From Gossypium raimondii (lineage: Eukaryota > Streptophyta > Magnoliopsida > Malvales > Malvaceae), in contig NC_068575.1 in assembly GCF_025698545.1 (NCBI RefSeq), forward strand, positions 53,329,980-53,393,979: DNA of 64,000 nucleotides. The letters are read 5' to 3'. The notes under the pieces were generated by a model that was given only the letters and a program-made list of their open reading frames with translations, was not told the origin of the DNA and ran no database searches. Shown here one piece after another: positions 34,799 through 46,592 of the stretch. Position numbers and translations under genes: made by a program. The stretch's first letter is position 1. Every line of letters starts with the position of its first letter.

Positions 34799-36439
34799 CT
34801 TGTACTATGAAACATTTGATTTGCAAGGTGTCATCAGGGGTGAAACTAGAAATTTTTTTAGGGGGGCCGAAATTAAATTGTAATTTTTACAATAGTAAAA
34901 ATGCAATTTTACCATTTGAATAGCTTATATTTTTTATAATTTTTAAAGGATTAAATCAAATTTTTATCATTTTTAGGGGGCCAAAATGTAATTTTACCTT
35001 TACTATTTTAAAATTTTAAAATTTTTAAAGGGCCTAAATGAAAATTTTTCTATTTTAAAAGGACCGAGACCCCTGCTAACCCCGTAACTATGTTACTAAG
35101 AGCCATATAATACGATGTAATATATATATATAATTTTTTTAAAATGAATCATATATTTAATTGTGATTTAAAAGTTTCTAAAAGCAAATGCATATACTAA
35201 ATTATTTTACACGCACTCCACGAATTGAAAGTTCAAATGTGAGCTAAATTTATTTCACATGCAAAACTCAAAATGCAATACAAATGATTTTGTTTACTTC
35301 ACTTTTGTAATTTGGACCATTAATTTTTTTTAAAATTCTAATATTCCTTTTCTAGATAAAACTAAAGATAAAAAGTTGCTCAAAGAATTTTTCAAGAAGG
35401 TAAAAGAACATATAGATAATTTTAAATTTAATCTAAAATAAAAAGAAGAAAAAGTTAAATTAGACTTACGAATTTTGAATATTTATCCAAAAGGGACAAA
35501 ATTTAGATTTAGAGTTTTTTTTTTGAAAATTTATCCAAAATGATTAGATAAAAAAATAAGTTAAGAGAATTTTGAGATTTTATCCAAAAAGAAAAAATAA
35601 AATGTAAACTAAATTATAGTTAAGGAAATTTTCAAAGTTTATCCAAACTGGTAAAATTTTTGGTTCTCCAACTTTACCAAATATAAGTTATTTTAGTCAT
35701 TCATTTAATTTTTAGTATTTTTTCCCCTTAAAGTTGTGTCATTTGTTAAATCACCTCAAAATAAATAGAAAAGTTTATGTTTGTTAACTTTGCTGATGTG
35801 ACATACACATTGATGCCACATTAGCAATTAGTTATTTTTTTAAAGAGGGCTAAAATGACTTTTTTGTAAAGCTGAATGGCCAAATAAATCATCATGCCAT
35901 TTTGAAACTATCACATTTCATATATAAAATCAATTAAACAAAGCTATTAACTCTTTTTTAATGACCACCGAACTTTTTTTTATACAATGTCTAAACTACT
36001 TATTACCTCTTCACTCACAAATTAAAAGATAATGCACATTTAAATGAGCTTGAGCTCACGTGCTTGTTGCACCAACAATGATGCCAATAAATTACAACTC
36101 AATCGGCATGTCCACCTAATTTTTTTTTCTCTTGTCTAAAAAGGGAAAAATATTATTATCCAAAAAAATAATAAATCATTTTACAAATATCCAAATTCGA
36201 GAAATAAAAACAATATATTACAACTGGTAAAATCTTAGAACTATCCTGAAAAATTTTATTTAAGAAACTATCTTTTTTTTTTTGTAAATTTGTCAATTTA
36301 CGCTGTTTTTGGAGAGAGAAAGGAAAGCGCGTCCTACAGAGCATGTTTTCATTGCCACATCAGTGAAAGTGTGCCCTATAGGACGCATTTTGTGGAGAGA
36401 TAAAGTAAAATGCATCCTATATGGCGTGTTTTCAATTTG
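34799..36439. other. AT-rich intergenic region, no gene
   Basis: Two diverged copies of a stretch with GGGGGCC(A/G)AAAT...AATTTTACC lie at 34855-35000. From 36300 to 36430 short GC-richer motifs of the type GCGTCCTATAGGAC recur. I see no supported coding sequence or RNA gene. Confidence 0.5.
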
Positions 36440-38380
36440 TTAAAAAAAATTTCTTTTTTTTTCTTACGGTTGGAAATTAAAAGTTAGTAGATTTATTTTT
36501 ATCCGTGTTTGAGATAGACATGGTTATAGTTTTAAGGAACGTTTGAATTTATGGTGGTTCCATGGTGCTAGGTGACCTACAACTTTCATTTGTGATGTGA
36601 GTATGGAGCCATCACCCAGGAAGTCGAATCGCGTTGCAACCCAAGGTCCTAGTTGACGGTGATTATACAGTATCAAGTTGAATTGTAAATAGGACTTCAA
36701 GTTTACAAAAATTATGCTGTCAAGGAATAGAGCATAAATTGGGCCCCAGTTAGTAGCGGTTATGCAAGCACGACAACCAATTTTTTCTCGTCAGATGAGG
36801 ATGCTTTGTAAAACCCAAATAGAAGCACGAGGAAGAAAAACGCAGTGGCGTTTTAATATAATCAAGTATTTCAATTTATCCATGTCCATTAAAGGCGGTG
36901 ACCCCATTATTATAACCTATGACATAATAGTGTGTAACATATTTTACTAACGGGGTCACTTCCTTTGGTGGAGATGAACAACATGAATTACTTGTTATAC
37001 TGGAAAGCCCCTGCGCTTTTATTCCTTGCACTTCTATATGGGTTTCATAAAGCATGATCCTTTGACGAGGATAAATTGATTGCCGTGCCCGCATACCGTC
37101 AACTAGGGCCCTAATTATACTCCATCCTTTGATAGCAAAATGTAACAGCCCGATTTTCAGTGGTGTTGAAAACCGTGGTTCGAGACCACCAAATCCGATG
37201 AGTGAGCTCGTAAATTTTATTATTTAGTATTTACGAGTCAAATGTAATTTTTAGTGATTTGTGTTTTAGAAGGATTTATTAAGTTAATTGGTCTCGAAAA
37301 CGAGGTATTGAGACCTCGATTCTATAAAAATATTTATGGAGTGTCATTAAGGTAGCATTAAAATTCCGTAACATTTTGGCTTGTGTTGATTGCTTTTTTG
37401 GGATTTATTGATGTATTAAAATGTTGTGTATAGGTTGATATCAAAATGGGTGAGAAAAGTGGCCCTAAAATGGTCTATTTTCGTCTACACGGACAGAGAC
37501 ATGGGCGTGTGTCTCAGCCGTGTGTGACACAAGGCCTAACATATGGGCGTGTGTTTCGACCGTGTGTCCCCTACATTTATTAAATTGCAAAACAGAATGC
37601 CCAGGTTTTTGCACACGGCCTAGCACACAGGGGTGTGGCTTGACCGTGTGACCCCTGCACCTTAATTTTTAAAACACACGACCTAGCACACGGGCGTGTG
37701 GCTTGGTCGTATGACCCAAGTTAGAGAGTTACACGAGTATGGACACGGGATAGGACAAGATCGTGTGTCTCACATCGAATGCACATACAGCGTAAGACAT
37801 GAGCGTACCTCTTGGCCGTGTGAGCTACACGGCCTGGCCACACAGGCGTGTGTCCCCTGCACCTAAGAAAAATTTTAAAATTTTGGGAAATTTTTTTTGA
37901 GTTTTTGGTTTAGTATCGATTTATTTCTAATACGTATTTTGGGCCTTGAGGGGTCATACAAGGGACAATATGAGTGATTTATGATTGGTTTCTGATATGT
38001 ATATTAAATGATATAAAATGTTCGTATTTGTTCTGAAAAGTCTGGTAATGCTTTGTAACCCTGTTCCGGCGACGAATAAGGGTTAGGGGTGTTACACAAA
38101 ACCTTTGTAAACTTGAAGCCTTAGTTACACTTCAACCCGAGATGGTATAATCATCGTCAACTTGAACCTCGAGTTACAAAGTGATCCCAGTTCTCAGGTG
38201 ATGGTTCCATACTCACATGACAAGTGAAATTTGTAGGTTACTAAGCTCCATGACATCACCGTGAACCCAAACACAACCTAAAACTATGACTATGTCTCCC
38301 TCAAAGTGAGAGAGAAATAAATCTTTAAACCTAAAAATTTCAACACACAAGAAAAATAAAAAAAAAACAATTTAGAGAAG
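36440..38380. mobile_element. Long foldback (inverted-repeat) element split by a solo LTR
   Basis: The left arm (about 36440-36925) is the diverged reverse complement of the right arm (about 36945-37140 continuing at 38102-38380). Matching landmarks are GTGACCCC near 36900 against GGGGTCAC at 36952, and ATGCTTTGTAAAACCCA against TGGGTTTCATAAAGCAT. The outer arms pair GATAGACATGGTTATAG with CTATGACTATGTCTCC. The centre lies at about 36930. No transposase is seen. Confidence 0.65.
37141..38096 (+). mobile_element. Solo LTR (956 bp, Gypsy-type) with perfect target duplication
   Basis: It starts TGTAACAGCCCGATTTTC and ends GGTTAGGGGTGTTACA. CAAAA flanks both sides exactly (37136-37140 and 38097-38101). 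ACACGGGCGTGTG-like palindromes fill 37490-37860. It is related to the LTR at 15141-21864, read in the opposite sense, and interrupts the right arm of the foldback element. Confidence 0.88.
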
Positions 38381-38589
38381 ACTCAGATGTGCATAAGTAG
38401 GGGATGAAGAAAGAGCATTTATATAGGGGATGGGGTAGGTTTAAAGGGAAAATTTTTTTATCTCGGGTTGCAGGAGCTCAGAAGCAGTCAAGTTGACCTA
38501 GTTGAAATGGCCAAAGAAGCAATCAAGTTGACCTAGTCCTTAGGATAGTGTGATTTTGCGAGTTGATCCGATCTCCTGACCACAAAATG

Positions 38590-40146
38590 TAATTTACAAA
38601 ACAAGGACAAAGCATGAGTAAGCTTACTTAAAGCTTGGTAAGTTCGTTAAATCAAACGATAAATCTTACCAAATTTAACATAACAAATCAAATTATAAAA
38701 TTAAATAACAAAGTTCCTATCAATCACAGCTCACAGCAAGTGAGTATTGTACAGTACATTAATTCAAATAATATTTCAAAGTCATTGTTTAGTAAGATCT
38801 CATTTCAGGTAATTTCAGGGTATCACGAGTTAACTTCAGAACTTTGACTGGCTCATAGTGCTACTCACACAAGCTGTAGAGAATCCACAACACATGAAGG
38901 ATCTCAAGCCAACGCTACGGTTTGTATCATCGGTACATAGTACTTGCTAAATAATCACCAACTCAATGTTTGATAGACAACACCAGCTCAAGGCCTGATA
39001 GATAACACCAACACAAAGCCAACTAGACACAGAGCCCAATAAACACATTGACACAAAGCCTGCTAGGCACAAAGCCCGATAAATACACCGGTACAAAGCC
39101 TGATAGATAACACCGACTCAAGGCCTGCTGTTTAGAAACATCACGTGTTTACCATATTCATTTATTATTTATTCTCAAATCATTTAATAGTTTAGTTTAA
39201 CATTGGATCTAATTATAATAAACATGTAATATATATGGAATCATTGTAACATAAAAGAAATATTACAAACTTACTTGACTAAACTGTAGCACGATAAGGT
39301 ACATGAACTATTCTGTAACTTCTTTATGCCTCGATTTTCAATCCATACTTAATCCAATCGAAGAACTCAAGCTTGGCCGAAGCTTCCGTGCCTTAGCTAT
39401 GATGTTTCGGTTCTCTCCCCATGAAGAAGAAAGGAAATGCTAATTTTATCTTTTAATTTCTTTAATTTAACTTACCTTTTTAACCATTTACTAAATTAAC
39501 CCTTAAATATAACTTATAAAATTACTAAATCATGTTCATATTTGTCCATCAAATGAGATTATGATATAATTATCATCTAAGGAGGGTTTAATTGTACAAT
39601 TGGTCCTTCAATTATTTTTAATTATTGATTAATTAAACTTTATTTCAATTTAGTCCTAAACTAATTAGGACTGAATGAACAAATAGTCCAAAAATTAGTG
39701 GATTTAATCATACACCACCGCTTGGACTTTTTGACCATGGTCTAATCACCATTTTAGTCCCTTTAGTATTTTAAATCTATAGAAATTAACTTTTACCTCT
39801 TTTATAATTTAGTCCTTTTACCTAAATTAAGCAATCACTCATCAAAATTATCAGACCAAACTTCAATTCACCTATAATAAGACTTTTTAATTATTTAGTA
39901 AAAATATTTACAGCTTTAATTTACTAAAACGAGGTCCTAATACATCGTTTTCAATAACCACTTGACTTTTGAACCGAACCACTTATACTAACTTTTAATT
40001 CAATTGGTTAAAATTCCTCAAATCAAAATTCATTATAAAATTACTATTGAATCGTATAATTTAAATACTAATTATACGAACTTACTCGTCAGATTTGTGG
40101 TCCCGAAACCATTATTTTCGACACCACTGAAAAATGAGTTGTTACA
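38590..40146 (-). mobile_element. Truncated LTR, related to the TGTAACAGCCCG family
   Basis: The right edge (AAATGAGTTGTTACA, 40146) and the preceding GTGGTCCCGAAACCA are the inverse of the start of the 37141 LTR. The left edge is not defined. Repeats of CACCAACTCAA / CACAAAGCC(T/C)GATAGA (38950-39130) form a degenerate tandem block. No coding region is visible. Confidence 0.5.
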
Positions 40147-40768
40147 CTAGGTCATTGAAAGATCCAAATTGGTTCGTTAAAGCAGTGATGGGTGATGAAG
40201 GTTTATAATTGTGAGGTGAGAATATGCGAAACTAGTTTTATTTTGGTTTAAGCTTTTGCCTTTTCATTTTTCATAAACATAAAAAAGATTTAACAAATGG
40301 AAAACATAGAAAAACTACGTTAAAAGAAATGGAGAATGGAGAAAATCAATGGGAGAAACAAAAGATAAAGGAAAATAAAGAAAAAAGAAAGTTAAAAGAG
40401 CATAAAAGAAAAATTTAAATTACTCAAAACGAAAAATATGAGGATCAATTGTATAATTTAACCTAAATTTTTATTTGAAATGATAATTTAACGTGTTATT
40501 ACAACTTACCATTACACTATTAACGGCAATTAATGGCTTAGTAACTAAAATGTTACAACATGATACCGTAAGTGATTAAAACGTAATATTTCAAACATAA
40601 GTGACTAAAATGTAACTTGAGATAAATAAAATTGATTATTTATTAAATTTACCCAAAAACAATAGAGCTACCCTTTTACAACGACAAACAAATAGAAAAG
40701 TGTCCTCAAAATAAAGTAATGAACTAAAGTGAAAAAATAAGGAGACAGACAGGTGCCGAAAGGTGGAA

Positions 40769-40876
40769 ACGTGTAGTGAGTCATGTAGAGGCGTGTGGAT
40801 CAAACTTTAAGGACACGTCATTAGGCTTGGTTTTAGAGTTTCTACTTCATCTGCAAACTTTCTAATCTAACGTGGC
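40769..40876. promoter_or_regulatory. Cluster of ABRE-like ACGT motifs upstream of the lipase
   Basis: ACGTGT (40769-40774), ACACGT (40813-40818) and ACGTGGC (40870-40876) occur within 110 bp, about 1.45 kb before the lipase ATG. ACGTGGC is a classic abscisic-acid response element core. Arabidopsis PLIP2 and PLIP3 are reported to be ABA-inducible, so the cluster is suggestive. The distance and the foldback element in between weaken the case. Confidence 0.35.
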
Positions 40877-41089
40877 AAAAAGATATTACCCCCCACTTCC
40901 CCATACATTTTTGGAAGCCAGTGAGTCAGTCAGGCCAACCCATTACGCCACACGGCACGAAACTCCAACACGCCGTCGTTTCCACCTCCTCCCAATTCGA
41001 AAAAAAAAATATCGCTTTATATTTTTTAGCCTTTGCCATTAACGGTATTAAGAAAATAACAATCAATCAAAAACTCGTCATGTTTTCCT

Positions 41090-41830
41090 ATTAATCACTA
41101 GTGTGGATGGTGATATGAGCGTTGACTTTGTTGACCAAACAAAAAATTTTAAAAATTAAAAATCGTAAAATATTTAAAATATATAAAATTGTAAAAATAA
41201 ATATGTAAATAATTATCAAATATTGTTAAAAATATTTTAAAATTGTAAAAAATTATTAAAAGTTATAATTTTTAAAAATTATTAAAATCATAAATAATTA
41301 TTAAAAAATATAAATAATTAACAAATTATTTTCTTCTTCTTCTTCAACTTTCTCTACAAATTCCAAAAAATATAAGGAGATTTTCTATGGTTCATCTACT
41401 TTCTTTTCTTGATTTATTTTGGTATTACTAATTTCAGATTAGTAATCTTGAAATAATAACAACATATGATTTGATTAAAAATTGTAAAAGTTATTTAAAA
41501 ATTATGAAATTGCCGATTAAATTCTACTGGTTCATGATTTTTAAATAATTATTTTCACTTTTATTAATAGATTTCACAATATTCAATAATTTTTACAAAT
41601 TTTAAATAATCTTTTATGATTTTTAATAATTTTAAAATATTTTAATAATATTTAATAACTATTTATAATATTTAATTTTTTAAATAATTTAAATATTTTT
41701 TTACATTTTTATATATTTTAAAATAAATTTTTATAAATTTTTGGTCTGATAAACGTACAATCAATGCGGTTAATAACCACGTCATTGTCCACATCAACCG
41801 TCAATAGGGATATATGATATCTTCTTATTA
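41090..41830. mobile_element. AT-rich foldback element in the lipase upstream region
   Basis: The left arm, from GTTGACCAAACAAAAAATTT (41141), is matched by the inverse of the right arm ending AAATTTTTGGTCTGATAAACG (41750). Long AT-rich inverted stretches (TTTAAAATATATAAAA) lie on both sides of a central 41340-41520 segment. The outer ends are diffuse. It is probably a MITE-like insertion. Confidence 0.5.
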
Positions 41831-42328
41831 GTTGCTATTTTTCTTTAACACCGGTAACTGCAAGGGTCAAAAAGTGTAACAGAATTATAGTATAGGTATC
41901 AAAATGAAAAAAAAAAGGTACAATGTGAGAAAATAGGTATAATTCAGGGGCCAAACAGTGAATAAAGCGAAAAATAAAACAGAAAATGGCTCAACCTATT
42001 GCCGTTGAGAGTTGGATACGGAAACAACTAAAATTTGCCTAACCTTTTAATGTTATTATAATATCTCTCTTTATACTGATAATATTACTTTTTGGGTAAA
42101 GAGAATTTTGATGAAGGATTTTTATAATCAATAAATCAGGGCAGAAGAAAAAAAAGAAAGAAAGTCGAAAACGACTGTAGCAATTCAAAGATTGTTTGGT
42201 TACGTTTAAAAGGCTTGCTTCCCGAGATTCCTGCCTCCTATTCCTCTGTAATCTTCATATTGTTTTGTTTAGTATACTGTTATATTTTTACGTTTTGAAG
42301 AGTACCCAGAACCCAATCGTGTTCGTGA

Positions 42329-45300
42329 ATGGATGGGCTTTGTTTGAAACCGGGTATTCATGGGATGGCGCCGGCGATCTCCGTGTCCGTGCCTCTGGAA
42401 TGTAGGACTCACACCGCCCAAGTGAGTGCGGTGGGTCGTTCATCTGTGGATCACAAATCGGCATCCTCGTCGTCGTCTGCGGCGGGGGTCCCTCCTCAGA
42501 GGACGGCTTTTTCCAGGTTCTCGTTTCGTCACCCCTTGAGATCTTTGTGGCCCGGTGGTGGAGGTGAAGGTGGAAATAACAAGAGGTACAACGGGATGGC
42601 CGTCGACGACGCTGTTTTGGTGGAGAATAATAGCGGGGAGGCTAGGATGGTACACGAGGAGAACGTGAGTGGTGGGGCAACGGCGGAAGGGTGGAATGAG
42701 AATTGGGTTTTGAAGATTTTGCACGTCAAGTCGTTGTGGAGAGAAGGGGAAGAAGAAAAAATCAGCGCCGACGAAATAAGGGACACCGAAGAAGAAGAAG
42801 AAAACAATGGAAACGGTGTCGTCAATGAGGATGAAGAAATCTGTGAATTCTGTAGAGTTGATACTGCTGATGATGATGAAAATGAAAAAAATGAGATTGA
42901 AATCGATAAAGATTCCTTCTCCAAAATGCTACGAAGGGTGTCTTTAGCTGAGGCTAAGTTATACGCTCAATTGTCGTATCTCGGAAACTTGGCTTATGAC
43001 ATTCCAAATATCAAGGTAACATTCACAGTTTTTTTTTTTGTTACTATTCATTCATATTTTATCGGTTCTGGGTTTCTAAGACCTGAGATTAAGTAATCCA
43101 GTTTGTAAATTTTGTCTTTCTGAGAAGTTCTATTGATTTTTCTATTAAGGCTAAACTTGAGTGCTGTGATTTTTTCTTTTTTTTTGAAACTCTGGATCTA
43201 GCTGAATAAAGTCTTACTGCATTCGTTGTTAGCCAATTGGTTTCTTGCTGTAGTTACATGAAAGATGGTAGAAACCAAAGGTTTGCAATTTGCAGCCGTG
43301 CTTGAAGAGATTTTTATTTAATTGTGATGATTCCTTTAGTAGCATGTTAGTAGGCTTGGGGTGGTTTTGCTTCAATAATTGCATCTTGGGTTTGTGAAGC
43401 TTTTGTATTTTGTGTGGACCTAGGAACTGTTGAAAATTTGTTTGTCCTTCGAAGATAATTTCTTTCTAGCTATTGTGGGCATTGGCTTGATAATTTTTGT
43501 TTATGAAACAGTTATTTCTCTATAGATTTTATCCTGCTTCGCAAACACACACATTCCTATTATGTCTATGAAGAAATAACATGTTTTTTTTCCTTCCATT
43601 TACCTATTGGGATAAAAACCAGCCACAAAATCTCCTAAAATATCGTGGTTTACGAATGGTTACTTCATCAAAAGAGAAGAGAGAACTGGGAACAAAAGCT
43701 GAGAAAATTGGGTTGTCATCTGAAAATCTAAAGACACAAAGGGATGAAAAGGATGATGAAGAAGGCCAAGAGCAGAAAAACCTTGGCTCCCGGATCAGTG
43801 CCTCTGCTGCATATCAGATAGCTGCTTCTGCTGCTTCTTATTTGCATTCCCATACAAGGACCATACTTCCATTCATATCATCAAGTCCTGAAAACAGTAA
43901 GGGTCCATCCAAAGATAGCAGTGGAAGTGCCAGCAGTTCTGATATGATAAATTCTGATGTGGCTTCTTTAATGGCAACCACAGACTCTGTGACTGCCGTG
44001 GTTGCTGCTAAAGAAGAAGTCAAACAGGCTGTTGCTGATGATTTGAACTCAACACATTCATCACCTTGCGAGTGGTTTATATGTGATGATGATCAGAGTG
44101 CTACAAGATTCTTTGTAATTCAGGTAGGTAGCATAACTATTTTTTAACCATTTCTTATGCCATTGCCTTTGACACTATTATTACAAGACCTGACTTATAT
44201 TTATCGCTTTTCTCTTTAGCATTTGGTTTTACTCAAATTATGGGGTGTATCTGCAGGGATCTGAGACGCTGGCATCTTGGCAGGCAAATCTACTTTTTGA
44301 GCCTGTTCAGTTTGAGGTAATTTCTTGACAATTTTGTTTGGATTCTTAAATGTGTAAGATGCTTGTACAAATTGCATCATATTTCAATTTCTTCGTAAAC
44401 CTATTTAGATAAGAGAATAAGGAATCCTCAACCTCTGTTTTGGGTATGCACTATACAGTTAAGAAATCATAGAGGAATGGTTAAAATGTATTTGTTTCCT
44501 GTTATTGATACTTGCAATACAATCTTCTTGGTTTAGGGATTGGATGTTCTTGTGCATAGAGGTATATATGAGGCTGCTAAAGGCATGTATGAACAAATGC
44601 TGCCAGAAGTGCGTTCCCACTTAAAATTGCATGGGAAGCGTGCAACTTTCCGTTTCACTGGACACTCTCTTGGTGGCAGCTTGTCACTATTAATAAATCT
44701 CATGTTGCTGATAAGAGGTGAAGTGCCAGCTTCATCCTTGCTTCCTGTTGTAACATTTGGTTCCCCAAGCATCATGTGTGGTGGTGACAGTCTTCTTCGC
44801 AAACTTGGGTTGCCACGAAGTCATATTCAAGCAATCATAATGCACAGAGACATTGTTCCCCGTGCCTTCTCTTGCAATTATCCTGATCATGTTGCTGAGC
44901 TTTTAAAGGCTATTAATGGAAACTTTCGCCACCTTCCTTGTCTTAAAAATCAGGTAATGTTTCTGAAATATTCAAGATCTATATGCAACTACATTAGAAT
45001 ATGGAACCAACTCTTCTTTTCTTACTACAGAAACTACTGTATGCACCAATGGGGCAAGTTTTGATTTTACAACCAGAAGAGAAATTCTCTCCACACCATC
45101 ATCTCCTTCCTTCAGGAACTGGTCTATATTGCCTAACTTGTCAGGTGTCAGATAATGATAGTGAAGAGAAGCTGCTCTTGGCTGCACAGAGAGTTTTATT
45201 TAACTCACCACATCCACTTGAGATCTTAAGCGACCGTTCTGCATATGGTTCTGAAGGAACAATCCAAAGAGACCATGACATGAATTCTTACTTAAAATGT

Positions 45301-45612
45301 GTTAGAGGCGTGATACGACAGGAGCTAAAACGCATCAGGAAGACCAAGAGAGAGCAGCGACGCAAGATCTGGTGGCCCCTGGTATTACCTCACGACATAA
45401 ATGCGGGTGGTATCATTCTTGGGAGGTCAGTAGCAACAATGAATGCGGGGCAAGACCAATTCAACTTTGCTGGCGTTTTACAAACAGGGAGAGAATCCTT
45501 GAAAAGATTCAGTAGGCTGGTTGCATCACAGCACATGCATTTGTTTGTGGTTCTTTTGTTGCCTGCCAAGCTGTTACTCGTAGGTGCATTTAGCTTGATC
45601 AGTCTCCGCTGA
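42329..45612 (+). CDS. PLIP3: Plastid class 3 lipase, PLIP2/PLIP3-like phospholipase A1
   Basis: Five exons: 42329-43015, 43623-44123, 44257-44316, 44537-44953 and 45031-45612. All borders are GT/AG and all introns are phase 0; the product is 748 aa. The start [12 protein letters not shown] matches the start of Arabidopsis PLIP2 as I recall it. The first ~70 residues are Ser/Pro-rich and could act as a plastid transit region; an acidic linker follows. The lipase_3 fold has a GHSLGG elbow with Ser at 460, Asp at 521 in HRDIVPR and a candidate His at 637 in QRDHDM. A hydrophobic C-terminus ([19 protein letters not shown]) is family-typical. PLIPs release acyl chains from plastid glycerolipids, feeding seed oil or jasmonate synthesis. 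Synteny favours PLIP3; sequence alone does not separate PLIP2 from PLIP3. Confidence 0.9.
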
Positions 45613-46126
45613 TCATCTTATTTGGTAGGCCATTTAATGTTTGTTCCTAGAGGTGGCGAGCCGATTCTTTATTCATTGAGTTAGATAAGGAAACTCAAGA
45701 CATTTATTCTTTTTCTTTCTTTTAATCAGATGAAAATCTCAAATAGATTTATTGAGATAGCATTTGTTTATGAATTATAGGAAATGAAAAGACCCCAAAA
45801 GAGAAGAGAATTACACTTTGAATTACGAATGCACTACTGGATTTCATATTACGTTGTCCCCTTGGATCACTGGTTCAGGAGTGCACAATGATGGTGAAGT
45901 GATGTCTACTGTGCCCTCTTTGCATGGAGATATCAGCAAAATATCACGCTTATCATATCATGGACAATGACATTGAACTTGGTGGATCAGATTTACTTAA
46001 CCATCGTTAAATATCTGAGTCACAATTTCAATGAGTAAATCGTGCACAAAATATGTTACAATATAATGCACGCAATTTGCTTGGTTTCATATGAAGAATG
46101 AACCTTCAGACGAGGTTGGAGGGAAA
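45613..46126. other. 3' flank of lipase gene, no gene
   Basis: Contains the presumed 3' UTR (an AATAAA-like signal is not clear) and unremarkable AT-rich sequence. No supported coding region. Confidence 0.5.
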
Positions 46127-46592
46127 GAGTTAATTGCGGCCATCATCCCCAAATTATGATTCTTATTCTAAATTAATTCTTAAACTTTAAAACATTCAAA
46201 TACATCCTTAAACTATTGATCTTATATCAATAAGAGGCCATTGAGACGTGAGATTTTTTGTGACATAATTTAAAATGATTTTTTTTCAAATAAATGAATA
46301 TTATAAAAATCTTGGTTTGAGATTTTCAAACTTTTACAAAACTAGCATTCACTCCTTTTTATCGATTTTACTTTATTTTTATTTTTAATTTTAAGAGTTA
46401 CGTAACAATATTTTACCTTAGTTTAACATTTTCATTTTAAATTATGTCATTTAGTGATCAAATTAATAATTTCAATAATAGGACTTGATTGATATAACAT
46501 CAATAGTTTGGAGGTTTAATTAAAATATTTTAAAGTCTGAGGGTTAATTTAGAATGAAAGTCATAATTCAAGGGTGTCTGGTGCAATTAACT
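46127..46592. mobile_element. MITE-like foldback element (~466 bp)
   Basis: The left arm AGTTAATTGCGGCCATC ... CTAAATTAATTCTTAAACTT is the inverse of the right arm (AAGTCTGAGGGTTAATTTAG ... GGTGCAATTAACTT). The pairing extends over about 110 bases, including ACTATTGAT. No reading frame. A target duplication was not resolved. Confidence 0.65.

Noticed and set aside
42440..42924. Minus-strand frames overlapping the lipase first exon
   Set aside because: They are shadows of a high-quality coding exon and have low-complexity Ser-rich translations.
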